Origin: Lentisphaeria bacterium
GTDB lineage: Bacteria > Verrucomicrobiota > Lentisphaeria > Victivallales > UBA1829
NCBI GenBank assembly: GCA_017629515.1
Contig: JAGBXB010000019.1
Span: 1 to 33,190, forward strand
Reading direction: 5' to 3'
DNA: 33,190 nucleotides
Shown here: piece after piece, positions 7,554 to 15,469 of the stretch
Position numbering within the stretch: the stretch's first letter is position 1
Layout: every line of letters begins with the position of its first letter
Program-made: the position numbers and the translations under genes
Notes under the pieces: generated by a model
What the model saw: the letters and a program-made list of their open reading frames with translations, nothing else
What the model was told of the DNA's origin: nothing
The model's database searches: none

Positions 7554-7584
7554 ACAAGAATACTTTTCAAAAGTACAGAAATAT

Positions 7585-7612
7585 AATATACTCCACTTTC
7601 CCTATTTTTCAA
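7585..7612 (-). promoter_or_regulatory. Promoter of tRNA-Arg
   Basis: Minus strand: TTGAAA (7607-7612), 16-bp spacer, TATATT (7585-7590), about 30 bases before the mature tRNA 5' end. A 15-bp perfect palindrome, TACTTTTCAAAAGTA (7561-7575), lies in the leader. Confidence 0.6.
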
Positions 7613-7649
7613 ATCAATTTTCATATTTTGAAATAAAATCTTTTTCTTC

Positions 7650-7678
7650 TTGACAAAAACTCTTCCACATAGTATAAT
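7650..7678 (+). promoter_or_regulatory. Consensus sigma-70 promoter of the ABC exporter/umuC operon
   Basis: A perfect match: TTGACA (7650-7655), 17-bp spacer, TATAAT (7673-7678). The -10 is part of a 12-bp palindrome TATAATATTATA. The start codon at 7723 follows about 38 bases after the expected transcript start. Confidence 0.88.
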
Positions 7679-7722
7679 ATTATATCCGTTTTATATATTT
7701 ATCACCCCCGGCAGGATGGATC

Positions 7723-9462
7723 ATGATCTCTTTTTTGAAAAAAATCTGGCTTCTTCTGGATAAAAAAGAAAAATTCTTCTTTTTTATTCTCCTTTTTATG
7801 ATGTGTACAGGTGCCTATCTGGAACTTATGGGGATCGGACTTGTTCTTCCTATTATTGCAGCACTCACCAATCCGGTTCTTTTGCAGGAAAACAAACTTT
7901 TAAAAATTCTTTATGATTTCCTTTCCCCCTCCTCAACAAAAAATTTCATGCTCATTCTCTGTTTTCTTTTAAGTCTTGTTTTTCTCCTTAAAACAGTTTT
8001 TTTTCTTTTCCTTACAAAGTTGCAGGCAAATTTCACGCTTCAAAAATGCTGTAAACTGGAAGAAACGCTTTTTAAAACCTATATCCATGCCCCTTATTTA
8101 TATCATCTCAATAAAAACACAGCAGAAATTTTCGCAAACTTCAATCAGTTGAAGAGTGCTTTTGCCTCTGCCGTTACCTCCTGTATGCTTCTGCTTACAG
8201 AGTTTATATGTATCTTTTTCATCTTTTTATCCCTTTTTATCTTTACTCCCGGTGCCACCTGCGGAATTCTTCTTCTTGCGGGGATCGTTTTTCTTTTCAT
8301 TTTCGGCATTGTCAAACGATACGGCAATGAACTGGGAAAAAAAGACTACGCATGTTTTCTGCTTACAAACAAGATCCTTCTGGAAACTTTCCACAGCATG
8401 AAAGAAGTAAAACTATACAACTGTGAGGAACGATCCACCGGAGAGTTTTCCTCTATTCTTCAAGAACAGAAAAAAATCAATATCAAAGTAAATCTTTTTG
8501 GTCAGGCGCCCCGTTTTCTTATTGAACTATTCATGGTTATCGGGGCAATGCTTCTGCTTGCTTCGTTTCTCTTTTTCAATGTGGCAAATACCTCCATTCT
8601 TCTGAAACTCTCTCTTATCTGTATTGCCCTGATCCGGCTGATGCCCTCCTTTTCCCGCATTCAATATAATTATACGAATGTCAAAGTACTGTATCCCACA
8701 TTCGACAACACCTTTTTTGATCTTTTCCATACGGAACAGGAAAAAATCCATTCATCTTCCGGAGAATTGCAGTTCAATAAAAATGTTGAAATAAAAGATG
8801 TCTCTTTTTCCTATATTTCAGGGAAAGAGATCCTGAAAAATATTTCTTTCACCATTCCGGCAAACTCTTCCTGTGCCTTTATCGGCAAGACAGGCTGCGG
8901 AAAAACAACTCTTGCGGATATTATTATCGGACTGCTTCCCCCCACTTCCGGTACGATCCTTGCCGACGGCGTACCCATAACAGATGATCTGATACAATGG
9001 CGTAAATATATCGGCTATGTTCCCCAGCACATCCAACTTTTTGATGATACCATTGCCGCAAATGTGGCATTCGGTGTTAAAAAAGAAAATATAGATATGG
9101 AGAAACTCAAAAATGCCCTCCAAATGGCGCAGGCGTGGGAATTTGTTTCCGCGCTTGACAAGGGAGTCAATACATTTATCGGGGAAAATGGTCTCCGGCT
9201 TTCCGGCGGGCAGAGGCAGCGGCTGGGAATTGCCCGCGCCCTCTACCATGACCCGAAATTCCTTGTACTTGATGAAGCGACCAGCGCACTGGATAATGAA
9301 ACGGAAAAAGCATTTATGGATGCGGTGGGCTTTCTCCGCGGAAAACTTACCATGCTTATCATTGCCCACAGATTGACCACCATCAAAGGCTGTGATTCTG
9401 TGATCGATCTTACAAACGGCAAAGCGGAGAAACTTGATCCGGCAACGTTGGCAACAGAATAA
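7723..9462 (+). CDS. ABC exporter (fused permease and ATPase half-transporter)
   Basis: 579 residues. About res. 15-320 form the six-helix exporter membrane domain; the ATPase domain starts near 345. Walker A is GKTGCGKT (388-395), the Q-loop is in GYVPQHIQLF, the signature is LSGGQ (493-497), Walker B is LVLDE (514-518) and the switch His is 549 (IIAHR). All are intact, so it should work as an ATP-driven homodimer in the inner membrane. The ATPase (GLLPPTSG, TIAANVAFG) resembles lipid-linked oligosaccharide flippases such as PglK and MsbA-type exporters, but the substrate cannot be told. The start has AGGA six bases upstream. Its promoter is a perfect consensus, suggesting strong constitutive expression. 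umuC follows after 30 bases. Confidence 0.92.
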   Translation: MISFLKKIWLLLDKKEKFFFFILLFMMCTGAYLELMGIGLVLPIIAALTNPVLLQENKLLKILYDFLSPSSTKNFMLILCFLLSLVFLLKTVFFLFLTKLQANFTLQKCCKLEETLFKTYIHAPYLYHLNKNTAEIFANFNQLKSAFASAVTSCMLLLTEFICIFFIFLSLFIFTPGATCGILLLAGIVFLFIFGIVKRYGNELGKKDYACFLLTNKILLETFHSMKEVKLYNCEERSTGEFSSILQEQKKINIKVNLFGQAPRFLIELFMVIGAMLLLASFLFFNVANTSILLKLSLICIALIRLMPSFSRIQYNYTNVKVLYPTFDNTFFDLFHTEQEKIHSSSGELQFNKNVEIKDVSFSYISGKEILKNISFTIPANSSCAFIGKTGCGKTTLADIIIGLLPPTSGTILADGVPITDDLIQWRKYIGYVPQHIQLFDDTIAANVAFGVKKENIDMEKLKNALQMAQAWEFVSALDKGVNTFIGENGLRLSGGQRQRLGIARALYHDPKFLVLDEATSALDNETEKAFMDAVGFLRGKLTMLIIAHRLTTIKGCDSVIDLTNGKAEKLDPATLATE

Positions 9463-9492
9463 AATTTATTTTTTGCATCCGGAAAATATACA

Positions 9493-10773
9493 ATGATAGC
9501 ACTTGTGGACGGCAACAATTTTTTTGTCTCCTGTGAACGGGTATTTGATCCCTCTCTTAACGGGAAACCTGTGGCGGTTCTCTCCAATAATGACGGGTGC
9601 TGTATCAGCAGATCCAATGAATTCAAATCCCTGGGGATCGCTATGGGAACCCCTTATTTCCAATTACAGGACAAAATTGAAAAATATGGTCTTGTTCTGC
9701 GGTCGAGCAATTATGAATTATATGGAGATCTTTCCAGGCGTATCATAAGTATTCTGCACAATTTTTCTCCGGATGTGGAGCAATATTCCATTGATGAAGC
9801 CTTTATCCGTTTCCAAACTTCCGGGAATAAAAATACTGCCGGAAATGTTCTCTCTTATTATCTTGAACTGGGGCAAAAAATCCGCAGTACAGTTCTGCAA
9901 TGGGTGGGCATCCCCTGCGGTATCGGTTTTGCCCCGAGCAAAACTCTGGCAAAGATCGCAAATCATATCGGAAAAAAACTTCCAGGCGGAGTCTTTGTCA
10001 TGCCGGAAGATCCCGGGGAAATCCTTGAAAAACTCCCGGTGGAGGAGGTCTGGGGGGTAGGCAGACGCCTTGCACCGAAATTGATCCGCTGCCGTATCAG
10101 GACAGCATGGGATCTGGCAAATGCGGAAGAAAGTTTTCTGCGGGAAAAATTCAATATCACATTGGCAAAAACGGCACGGGAACTGCGGGGGGAAGATCTT
10201 TTCAGGGATGAGGAAAGTAATATTCTCTCCCAATCCATTACCTGTTCCCGTTCATTCGGGGAAGTTGTTACCACTCTTGAAGAACTTTCCCAGGCGGTCT
10301 GTTCCTATGCTGCGACCGGAGCAATGAAACTGCGTAAAGAACAGCAGACGGCAACAGGGGTCAATATTTATTTTCAATATTATCCGGAATATTCCCCCTA
10401 TACGCTACCCGGAGGCTGTACGGCAACAACCATCATCTTCCCCCGCCCCACCTGTCATACCACAGAGATCCTTTCTGCGATCACGCCGAAACTCAAAGGC
10501 ATTTTCGTTCCTTTCCGCCGCTATAAAAAAGCAGGAATAACCTATTTCGGACTGGAAAGTTATCAAAATAAACAGGGGGATCTTTTTACCGACAGGGAAC
10601 AGGAAAAACGCAATGAAAATCTTTCAGCAGCGCTGGATCTCATCAATAAAAAATTTGGCAAAAAAACTCTTTTCCACCTTTCAGAAGGCATAAAAAACTC
10701 CTGGCAGATGAAAAGAAATATGCTGACAAAACATTATACGACTTCCTGGGATGAACTCATGGAGGTCAAATAA
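9493..10773 (+). CDS. umuC: Y-family DNA polymerase, UmuC type
   Basis: 426 residues, normal UmuC length. The N-terminus MIALVDGNNFFVSCERVF carries the metal Asp6; YSIDEAF holds the catalytic Asp101-Glu102. The segment PCGIGFAPSKTLAKIANHIGKK and VEEVWGVGRRLAPKL (helix-hairpin-helix thumb) follow, then the little-finger domain and the UmuC-specific C-terminus (GDLFTD...). UmuC is the polymerase subunit of DNA polymerase V and copies over lesions with cleaved UmuD. No umuD-like gene is adjacent: the upstream neighbour is an ABC exporter 30 bases away and the downstream one is convergent. I saw no obvious LexA-type operator in the 30-base gap. UmuD, if present, must be encoded elsewhere. Confidence 0.95.
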   Translation: MIALVDGNNFFVSCERVFDPSLNGKPVAVLSNNDGCCISRSNEFKSLGIAMGTPYFQLQDKIEKYGLVLRSSNYELYGDLSRRIISILHNFSPDVEQYSIDEAFIRFQTSGNKNTAGNVLSYYLELGQKIRSTVLQWVGIPCGIGFAPSKTLAKIANHIGKKLPGGVFVMPEDPGEILEKLPVEEVWGVGRRLAPKLIRCRIRTAWDLANAEESFLREKFNITLAKTARELRGEDLFRDEESNILSQSITCSRSFGEVVTTLEELSQAVCSYAATGAMKLRKEQQTATGVNIYFQYYPEYSPYTLPGGCTATTIIFPRPTCHTTEILSAITPKLKGIFVPFRRYKKAGITYFGLESYQNKQGDLFTDREQEKRNENLSAALDLINKKFGKKTLFHLSEGIKNSWQMKRNMLTKHYTTSWDELMEVK

Positions 10774-10777
10774 TTTT

Positions 10778-11641
10778 TCAGTTGAAAAAGGCACAGATAA
10801 TGGTCACATTATCCTTACCGCCACGCTGCAATGCCGTATTCACAAGGCTGTTTACCGCTTTTGCCGCGTTGGGAGAGTCCATAACGATCCGGCAGATATC
10901 TTCCGGGGAAAGATGCAGATGCAACCCATCTGAACAAAGAATATATCTGTCTTCTTTTTTCACTTTGAATAAATTATATTCAGGAAGGGACTTTCTTTTT
11001 GTCCCAACCGCCTTTGTGATCATGTGCCGGGGCAGCGAAAAACTTTTTCTTCTGTCTGCCGGATCGGCAAAGGCTTCTTTCTGATATTGTTCTTCCAGTT
11101 TCTTTCTCAAATCCTCCGGAACAGCCACACTGTGATCCCTTGTCAACTGCCGGATACTGCCTTTGCGTACCCGGTAAATCCGGCTGTCCCCGGCATGATG
11201 GGAGATAAGGTAATTGCGGAAAAATGCAGCGGCGGTCAAAGTCGTCCCCATAGGATGACTGCTGCCGAATCTTTTATTGATACGGGCAATAGAATCATTG
11301 ATGTAAAGAAAGAGTTTTTCCAGATAGGAAATCAATGCTCTCAAATGGTATTTGTTTCCGTCCCTCACATACTCCCGCCATTTTTCCAGAAAAAGCCTGA
11401 TGAGGATACCGCTGGCGATATCGCCGTTATGATGCCCTCCAATCCCATCGGCAACGATGGCAATACTGGGGGTCTTTCTGCTGCCTTTTATATAGATGTA
11501 ACTATCCTCATTATGACGGCGTGTCAATCCCCGGTGGGAGTCCCCGGCAAGATCCGGGGCATCCATTGGCGGATGAAAAAATGTTCTTTCAGAGAAAAAA
11601 GAAAATATTTTTTTCAATTTTTCCATCATAAAAAATATCAT
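10778..11641 (-). CDS. PP2C-family serine/threonine protein phosphatase
   Basis: 287 residues. PP2C motifs appear in order: RRHNEDS, VADGIGGHHNGD (metal Asp and Gly-Gly), MGTTLTAA, HHAGDSRIYR, LTRDHSV, LCSDGLHLHL and GGKDNVTII. All metal-binding Asp residues are present, so it should be an active Mg/Mn-dependent phosphatase. It has no membrane segment or extra sensor domain, so it is cytosolic. The residues between LTRDHSV and the Asp-Gly motif form an insert of about 50 residues rich in Lys/Arg. The start ATG overlaps the stop of the GKRP-like gene (ATGA, 11638-11641), implying translational coupling; an internal Met6 is possible. No partner kinase is nearby. It converges on umuC with only 4 bases between stops. 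Confidence 0.93.
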   Translation of the reverse strand: MIFFMMEKLKKIFSFFSERTFFHPPMDAPDLAGDSHRGLTRRHNEDSYIYIKGSRKTPSIAIVADGIGGHHNGDIASGILIRLFLEKWREYVRDGNKYHLRALISYLEKLFLYINDSIARINKRFGSSHPMGTTLTAAAFFRNYLISHHAGDSRIYRVRKGSIRQLTRDHSVAVPEDLRKKLEEQYQKEAFADPADRRKSFSLPRHMITKAVGTKRKSLPEYNLFKVKKEDRYILCSDGLHLHLSPEDICRIVMDSPNAAKAVNSLVNTALQRGGKDNVTIICAFFN

Positions 11642-13320
11642 ACTTTCTGCTTTTTCAATTTTTCCAGAACGATCTGCACAGCAGACGGCTTTTCAAACCC
11701 TTTGGTCATAACTCTGGTGCTGATCTCGTGGAGTGCTTCAAAGATCATGGCACAACTTGTGGAATAATCCAGAGAGGACAATTCACAAACAAGGCGTGTA
11801 CCTCTGTCCAGAAGTTTTTTATTGGTGCAGTCCACCCAGCTCATCCAGTTTCCGGCAACCCTCCCCAGAAGAACCATTGTCCCGGTGGAAATGGTATTGA
11901 GGACAAGTTTTACTGCCATGTGTCCCAGAAGAGTAAAGGGGGAAGAAGGGATCTCATAAGGAATGTTTCTTTCCCCGTGAGTACCGCCGATGGCAAGAAA
12001 AGTCTTTTCATTGAAGGAAGGAGAAATCTCATCAAAAGCCTGTTTCAATTCTGCCGGAAGATTTTTTCCGACAGTAATTAGAACTGCGGCAGACTGGATC
12101 CCTTCGTACCGTTCCGCCATATCCTCTTTCCCCACCCGGATCTTCACCATTTCAGAAGCTGTGATCGCCGGGGGATTTTGGGCGATATTGGCGGGAGCTC
12201 CCATTTCTTCCAAGAGTGCCGTATCCCAGGAAAGACAGCGCAAAGGTCTGTTCATTCCTTTTGCCCAGACTTCTTCTGTGGTAAGAAGAGGATTTTTCAC
12301 GAAAGCCCAGGGCAAGGGGGAGATTTTATCATCACATTTACGGAAAGGCGGGATCATAAAGGTGGGAGCCCGTTCTGTTGTATCGGTAAAGATATCCAAA
12401 AGATAATCATCGGCGAAGTAGGTTATATATCCTTTTTTCCGGTAAACGCCTGCTTCAAATGCGGCATAGGAAGCAAGTACCGGTGCGGCTTCTTCCAAAC
12501 TGGAAAGAAGTTTTTCAAATTCTGCCGCATAATCCAATACTTCCAATCCGGCAATCCTGCACGCAGTCATTTCCAGAGCCGCCCCGGCAACATACTGTTC
12601 GGAAGTAGTTGCCTGCATTCTTGTAGAACCGGCAAGAGCCATGGGCCCGCAATAAAGATCCAATACAGTTACACGGCTGTCCCGGATGGCGGCACGGGAG
12701 CGTTCCAGATTGTCGGCAAGAAGATCCGCAGGATTATTGAAAAGCAGAAATACTTTACATTTATTTTCCAACGCCTGCCGGATGCTCCCCAATACGGAAG
12801 AAGTCTCTCCGCCCTCGGTAATGGCAACAAGGGTATCCCCCTTTTCCATATTGGTTTCCCGTACCTGACGGGCACCGAAAGAGTGGTAATCTTCAAAAAA
12901 TTCCACACTGCGGATCAGGGCGAAATCGCCGCCTGTCATAATACTTTCCACATTTTTACCATAGGAGGAAAGAGCGGGATTTTCCGTACAGAATTTTTTC
13001 CACATACATTCCAAAAGAATACTCAATCTTCCGGTAGCACCGCAACCGGAAAAAATCACCCGTTTTCCGCTGGTAATGGTAGAATAGATGGTATCAGCAA
13101 GCAGAGCAAATTCTTTACTTGCAAAGACTTTTTTCAGCATTTGCAGAACGTTTCTGTCACATTTCTGCAAAGTGCGGACTCCGGAAACCGGATCGCTCAA
13201 AAAATCTTTTTCCAGAGTTTTTGTCAGAGGGTTGGATTGTTCTGTGGGGAGAAAACCGAGATGAAACTCTTTCTCATTCTCCACAAAATCTTTTGCCATG
13301 TCAATAAATTTCTGATCCAT
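11638..13320 (-). CDS. Double-SIS-domain protein, glucokinase regulatory protein (GKRP)/MurQ-like
   Basis: 560 residues. The first SIS domain starts with RVIFSGCGATGRLSILLE (res. 88-105) and TGGDFALIRSVEFFED, closely matching GKRP and MurNAc-6-phosphate etherase. A second SIS domain follows, with VLNTISTGTMVLLGR and NKKLLDRGTRLV in the C-terminal part. Length and order fit vertebrate-type GKRP (about 625) better than single-domain MurQ (about 300). MurQ cleaves the lactyl ether of MurNAc-6-P; GKRP binds phosphosugars and inhibits glucokinase. Of the two MurQ catalytic Glu, the one in the ...ED motif seems kept, but the one after GRLGILDASE is not aligned here. Etherase activity is therefore doubtful. 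It lies 24 bases after the GH20 gene with a strong GGAGGT, and overlaps the PP2C gene. Confidence 0.82.
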   Translation of the reverse strand: MDQKFIDMAKDFVENEKEFHLGFLPTEQSNPLTKTLEKDFLSDPVSGVRTLQKCDRNVLQMLKKVFASKEFALLADTIYSTITSGKRVIFSGCGATGRLSILLECMWKKFCTENPALSSYGKNVESIMTGGDFALIRSVEFFEDYHSFGARQVRETNMEKGDTLVAITEGGETSSVLGSIRQALENKCKVFLLFNNPADLLADNLERSRAAIRDSRVTVLDLYCGPMALAGSTRMQATTSEQYVAGAALEMTACRIAGLEVLDYAAEFEKLLSSLEEAAPVLASYAAFEAGVYRKKGYITYFADDYLLDIFTDTTERAPTFMIPPFRKCDDKISPLPWAFVKNPLLTTEEVWAKGMNRPLRCLSWDTALLEEMGAPANIAQNPPAITASEMVKIRVGKEDMAERYEGIQSAAVLITVGKNLPAELKQAFDEISPSFNEKTFLAIGGTHGERNIPYEIPSSPFTLLGHMAVKLVLNTISTGTMVLLGRVAGNWMSWVDCTNKKLLDRGTRLVCELSSLDYSTSCAMIFEALHEISTRVMTKGFEKPSAVQIVLEKLKKQKV

Positions 13321-13344
13321 TCTTTACCTCCATATATTCTTTTT

Positions 13345-15255
13345 TCAAATAAACCATGCGCCGGTGGCAATCATACGGTAACGGGTCTCCCGGATATACC
13401 CTCCTCCTCCGGGGGGGACTTCCAGTTCTTCAATGCAGTCGATCTTTCCGTCAAGGAGTTCTTCGATCCGCCGGGAAGTCTCTCTTACTCTTTCGGCGAC
13501 TCCCGCAACTTTGATCCCCACAACTTCAAAACCCCAACTTTTATAACTTCTCATCCACTCTTTGCGGAATGTTTCCAATAATCCATCCAGAGCATCAAGC
13601 AATTCGGGGATATTGCGGTCGATCAAAACTTCCAGAGTTTCAAAATCCCGTTTCTCATAGGAAGCCAGCAACTGCCGCCGCAGTTCCATTTTTTTCAGCA
13701 GGACATCGGAAAGCATCCATGCGTGAGAGATCATTCCCCCGCAGAAATCCTTTTCCTCTTCTCCGGGATGTTCATCTATATATTTTTCCAGATCTTTTTT
13801 GAGTTCTTTATAATGGGCAATGGCTTTTTCCCAGAAATCAGGAATAATGGAAGTGTATTCATGCCACATGATCCCCATAAGGGGGTCATCCCATAAAATG
13901 GGGCCGGCATGAAATTTCAATACTTCCCCTTCCGTCTTTCCTTTGGGATGGGGGATCGTCCATTCCAGATCCCCTGCCCTTTTCTGTATATGGTAGGAAG
14001 AACCGCAGAGAGTCTCATAGATGCTTTTTACGCGTTCTTCATCCACCATTCCCTCATTGGCGGCATAATCGGCACACCATGCAAGTGCACTGAAAGCAGA
14101 ATCAAACTCACAATAGTTTCCGTCATCCCCCCACATGGTGAAAATGATCTCATTGACCCCGGCAGAACGGCAGCCATCCATACAGGCGGAAGTAACGGCT
14201 TTTGTCTGTTCAAAGTCGCACCAGACTCTCACCCATGTCCAGATCCCCGATGCCATAACAGGAAGGGTTTTATTAAATTTTTTCTGCAAAGAAAGTTTGT
14301 CGATATAGACCTGTTTATCCCGGTGATAGTAATCCCAGTAGGAAAGCTGGACATTTTCCGGAATATCCTTTGTGATCTCCTCTGAAATCACATCTTTTTT
14401 CCCGTAATAATCCATATTTTTATTGGCATACCGGAAATACATATCCGACCAGATGATGGGTTTCAAGGCAAATTTATCACAAATAAGGCATACCTTCTGC
14501 AAATGAGTGTTGTAGAGTTCGTATGGCGGGACATAGCCGTTGATGTCCATAAATCTTCCCCGCCCCAGATCCTGTGTTTCATCCATTCCCAGATGGATCC
14601 TTCTGGAAGAAAAGGCATCACTCCAGAATTTGATCATTTTTTCCAACAGGATATATGTTTCCGGCTTGTTCACCATTACACAGTTGTCCGTATCCTTTAC
14701 TTCCGCATAGGCGGGCCAGCGTAAAATGGGTTCAAGATGTCCCAACACCTGGATGGAAGCGATCATTTCCACGCCCAGTTTCTGCGCATAAGCATCCACT
14801 TCCTTCATCTCTTCCAGACTGTAAGGCCCCCGCATATACCCGAAATACGGTTCACCGGGCACCTGATAAGCGTCTTTTGTATAAAGCATCGCCATATTAT
14901 ACCCCATCAGGGCAAGGCGAAGAAGCCATTTTTTGAAGTGGGGCACATTCATTACAGCAGAACGGGTACAATCCAGAAGAATGGCAAAAGTTTTGAAAAA
15001 CATTTTTTCATTACATTCTTTTCCGGCAAGGGCATAGCCTATCCCCCGTGCGGCAAGATTCTTTGCGCCGTAAGTAATAAGGAAAACCCGGTCTCTTTTT
15101 ATGACAGAAAGTCTGTCTTTTTCCGCACATTTTTCAAAGGCAAGATTAATATTTTCTTTTCCGCAGAAAACGGGGTATTCATCAGCAAGAGCAGCCAGCA
15201 AAGGATGCAATTCAGAGGGGGTATTGATTATGTCCCAGAAAAGTGTATTTCCCAT
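13345..15255 (-). CDS. GH20 beta-N-acetylhexosaminidase, cytosolic
   Basis: 636 residues from ATG 15255 (GGGAG at 15266-15270). An open frame continues to 15486 but crosses the promoter region and lacks family similarity. The catalytic pair is Asp225-Glu226 in HLGMDETQDLGRG, the GH20 signature; the Glu is the acid/base and the Asp orients the substrate acetamido group. The barrel segments GYNMAMLYTKDAYQ, QVLGHLEPI and ASGIWTWVRVWCDF resemble the compact GcnA/GH20C type that lacks the usual N-terminal GH20b domain. It removes terminal GlcNAc/GalNAc from oligosaccharides. No signal peptide, so it probably acts on imported sugars. First gene of an operon with the GKRP-like and PP2C genes, divergent from the GH51 gene. 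Confidence 0.9.
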   Translation of the reverse strand: MGNTLFWDIINTPSELHPLLAALADEYPVFCGKENINLAFEKCAEKDRLSVIKRDRVFLITYGAKNLAARGIGYALAGKECNEKMFFKTFAILLDCTRSAVMNVPHFKKWLLRLALMGYNMAMLYTKDAYQVPGEPYFGYMRGPYSLEEMKEVDAYAQKLGVEMIASIQVLGHLEPILRWPAYAEVKDTDNCVMVNKPETYILLEKMIKFWSDAFSSRRIHLGMDETQDLGRGRFMDINGYVPPYELYNTHLQKVCLICDKFALKPIIWSDMYFRYANKNMDYYGKKDVISEEITKDIPENVQLSYWDYYHRDKQVYIDKLSLQKKFNKTLPVMASGIWTWVRVWCDFEQTKAVTSACMDGCRSAGVNEIIFTMWGDDGNYCEFDSAFSALAWCADYAANEGMVDEERVKSIYETLCGSSYHIQKRAGDLEWTIPHPKGKTEGEVLKFHAGPILWDDPLMGIMWHEYTSIIPDFWEKAIAHYKELKKDLEKYIDEHPGEEEKDFCGGMISHAWMLSDVLLKKMELRRQLLASYEKRDFETLEVLIDRNIPELLDALDGLLETFRKEWMRSYKSWGFEVVGIKVAGVAERVRETSRRIEELLDGKIDCIEELEVPPGGGGYIRETRYRMIATGAWFI

Positions 15256-15294
15256 TCTTTTTTTTCTCCCTTTATACAATTTTATTTCTATGGT

Positions 15295-15324
15295 ATAATA
15301 TGCCACACTTTTTTCATTCTTCAA
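15295..15324 (-). promoter_or_regulatory. Candidate promoter of the GH20 operon
   Basis: Minus strand: TTGAAG (15319-15324), 18-bp spacer, TATTAT (15295-15300), about 40 bases before the GH20 start. Confidence 0.5.
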
Positions 15325-15335
15325 GTTGAAAATCA

Positions 15336-15366
15336 TGCCAAAAAACAGGAGAAATGTGCCAAAAAA
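15336..15366. repeat. Direct repeat TGCCAAAAAA, possible operator
   Basis: TGCCAAAAAA occurs at 15336-15345 and 15357-15366, 21 bp apart (two helical turns), between two divergent glycosidase promoters. A further TGCCA is at 15301. Spacing and position fit a regulator binding site, but no regulator gene is nearby. Confidence 0.45.
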
Positions 15367-15400
15367 GGTTTTAAGGAAATTTTTCAGCCAAAACTCATAC

Positions 15401-15428
15401 TTGATTTTTTTTGTCTTGCGGGTATATT
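15401..15428 (+). promoter_or_regulatory. Promoter of the GH51/DUF89 operon
   Basis: TTGATT (15401-15406), 16-bp spacer, TATATT (15423-15428). Start codon at 15470 (or 15473), preceded by AAGGAA at 15462-15467. Confidence 0.6.
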
Positions 15429-15469
15429 GATACGATAAGATACACAGAAATTCTTTTACAAAAGGAACC

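Noticed and set aside
7404..7586. 60-codon open frame over the tRNA-Arg gene
   Set aside because: The peptide is a translation of the antisense tRNA (HPAGFEPTTF pattern commonly mis-annotated).
12178..13581. 467-codon plus-strand open frame opposite the GKRP-like and GH20 genes
   Set aside because: It spans two real genes on the other strand, has no ribosome site and no protein family features.
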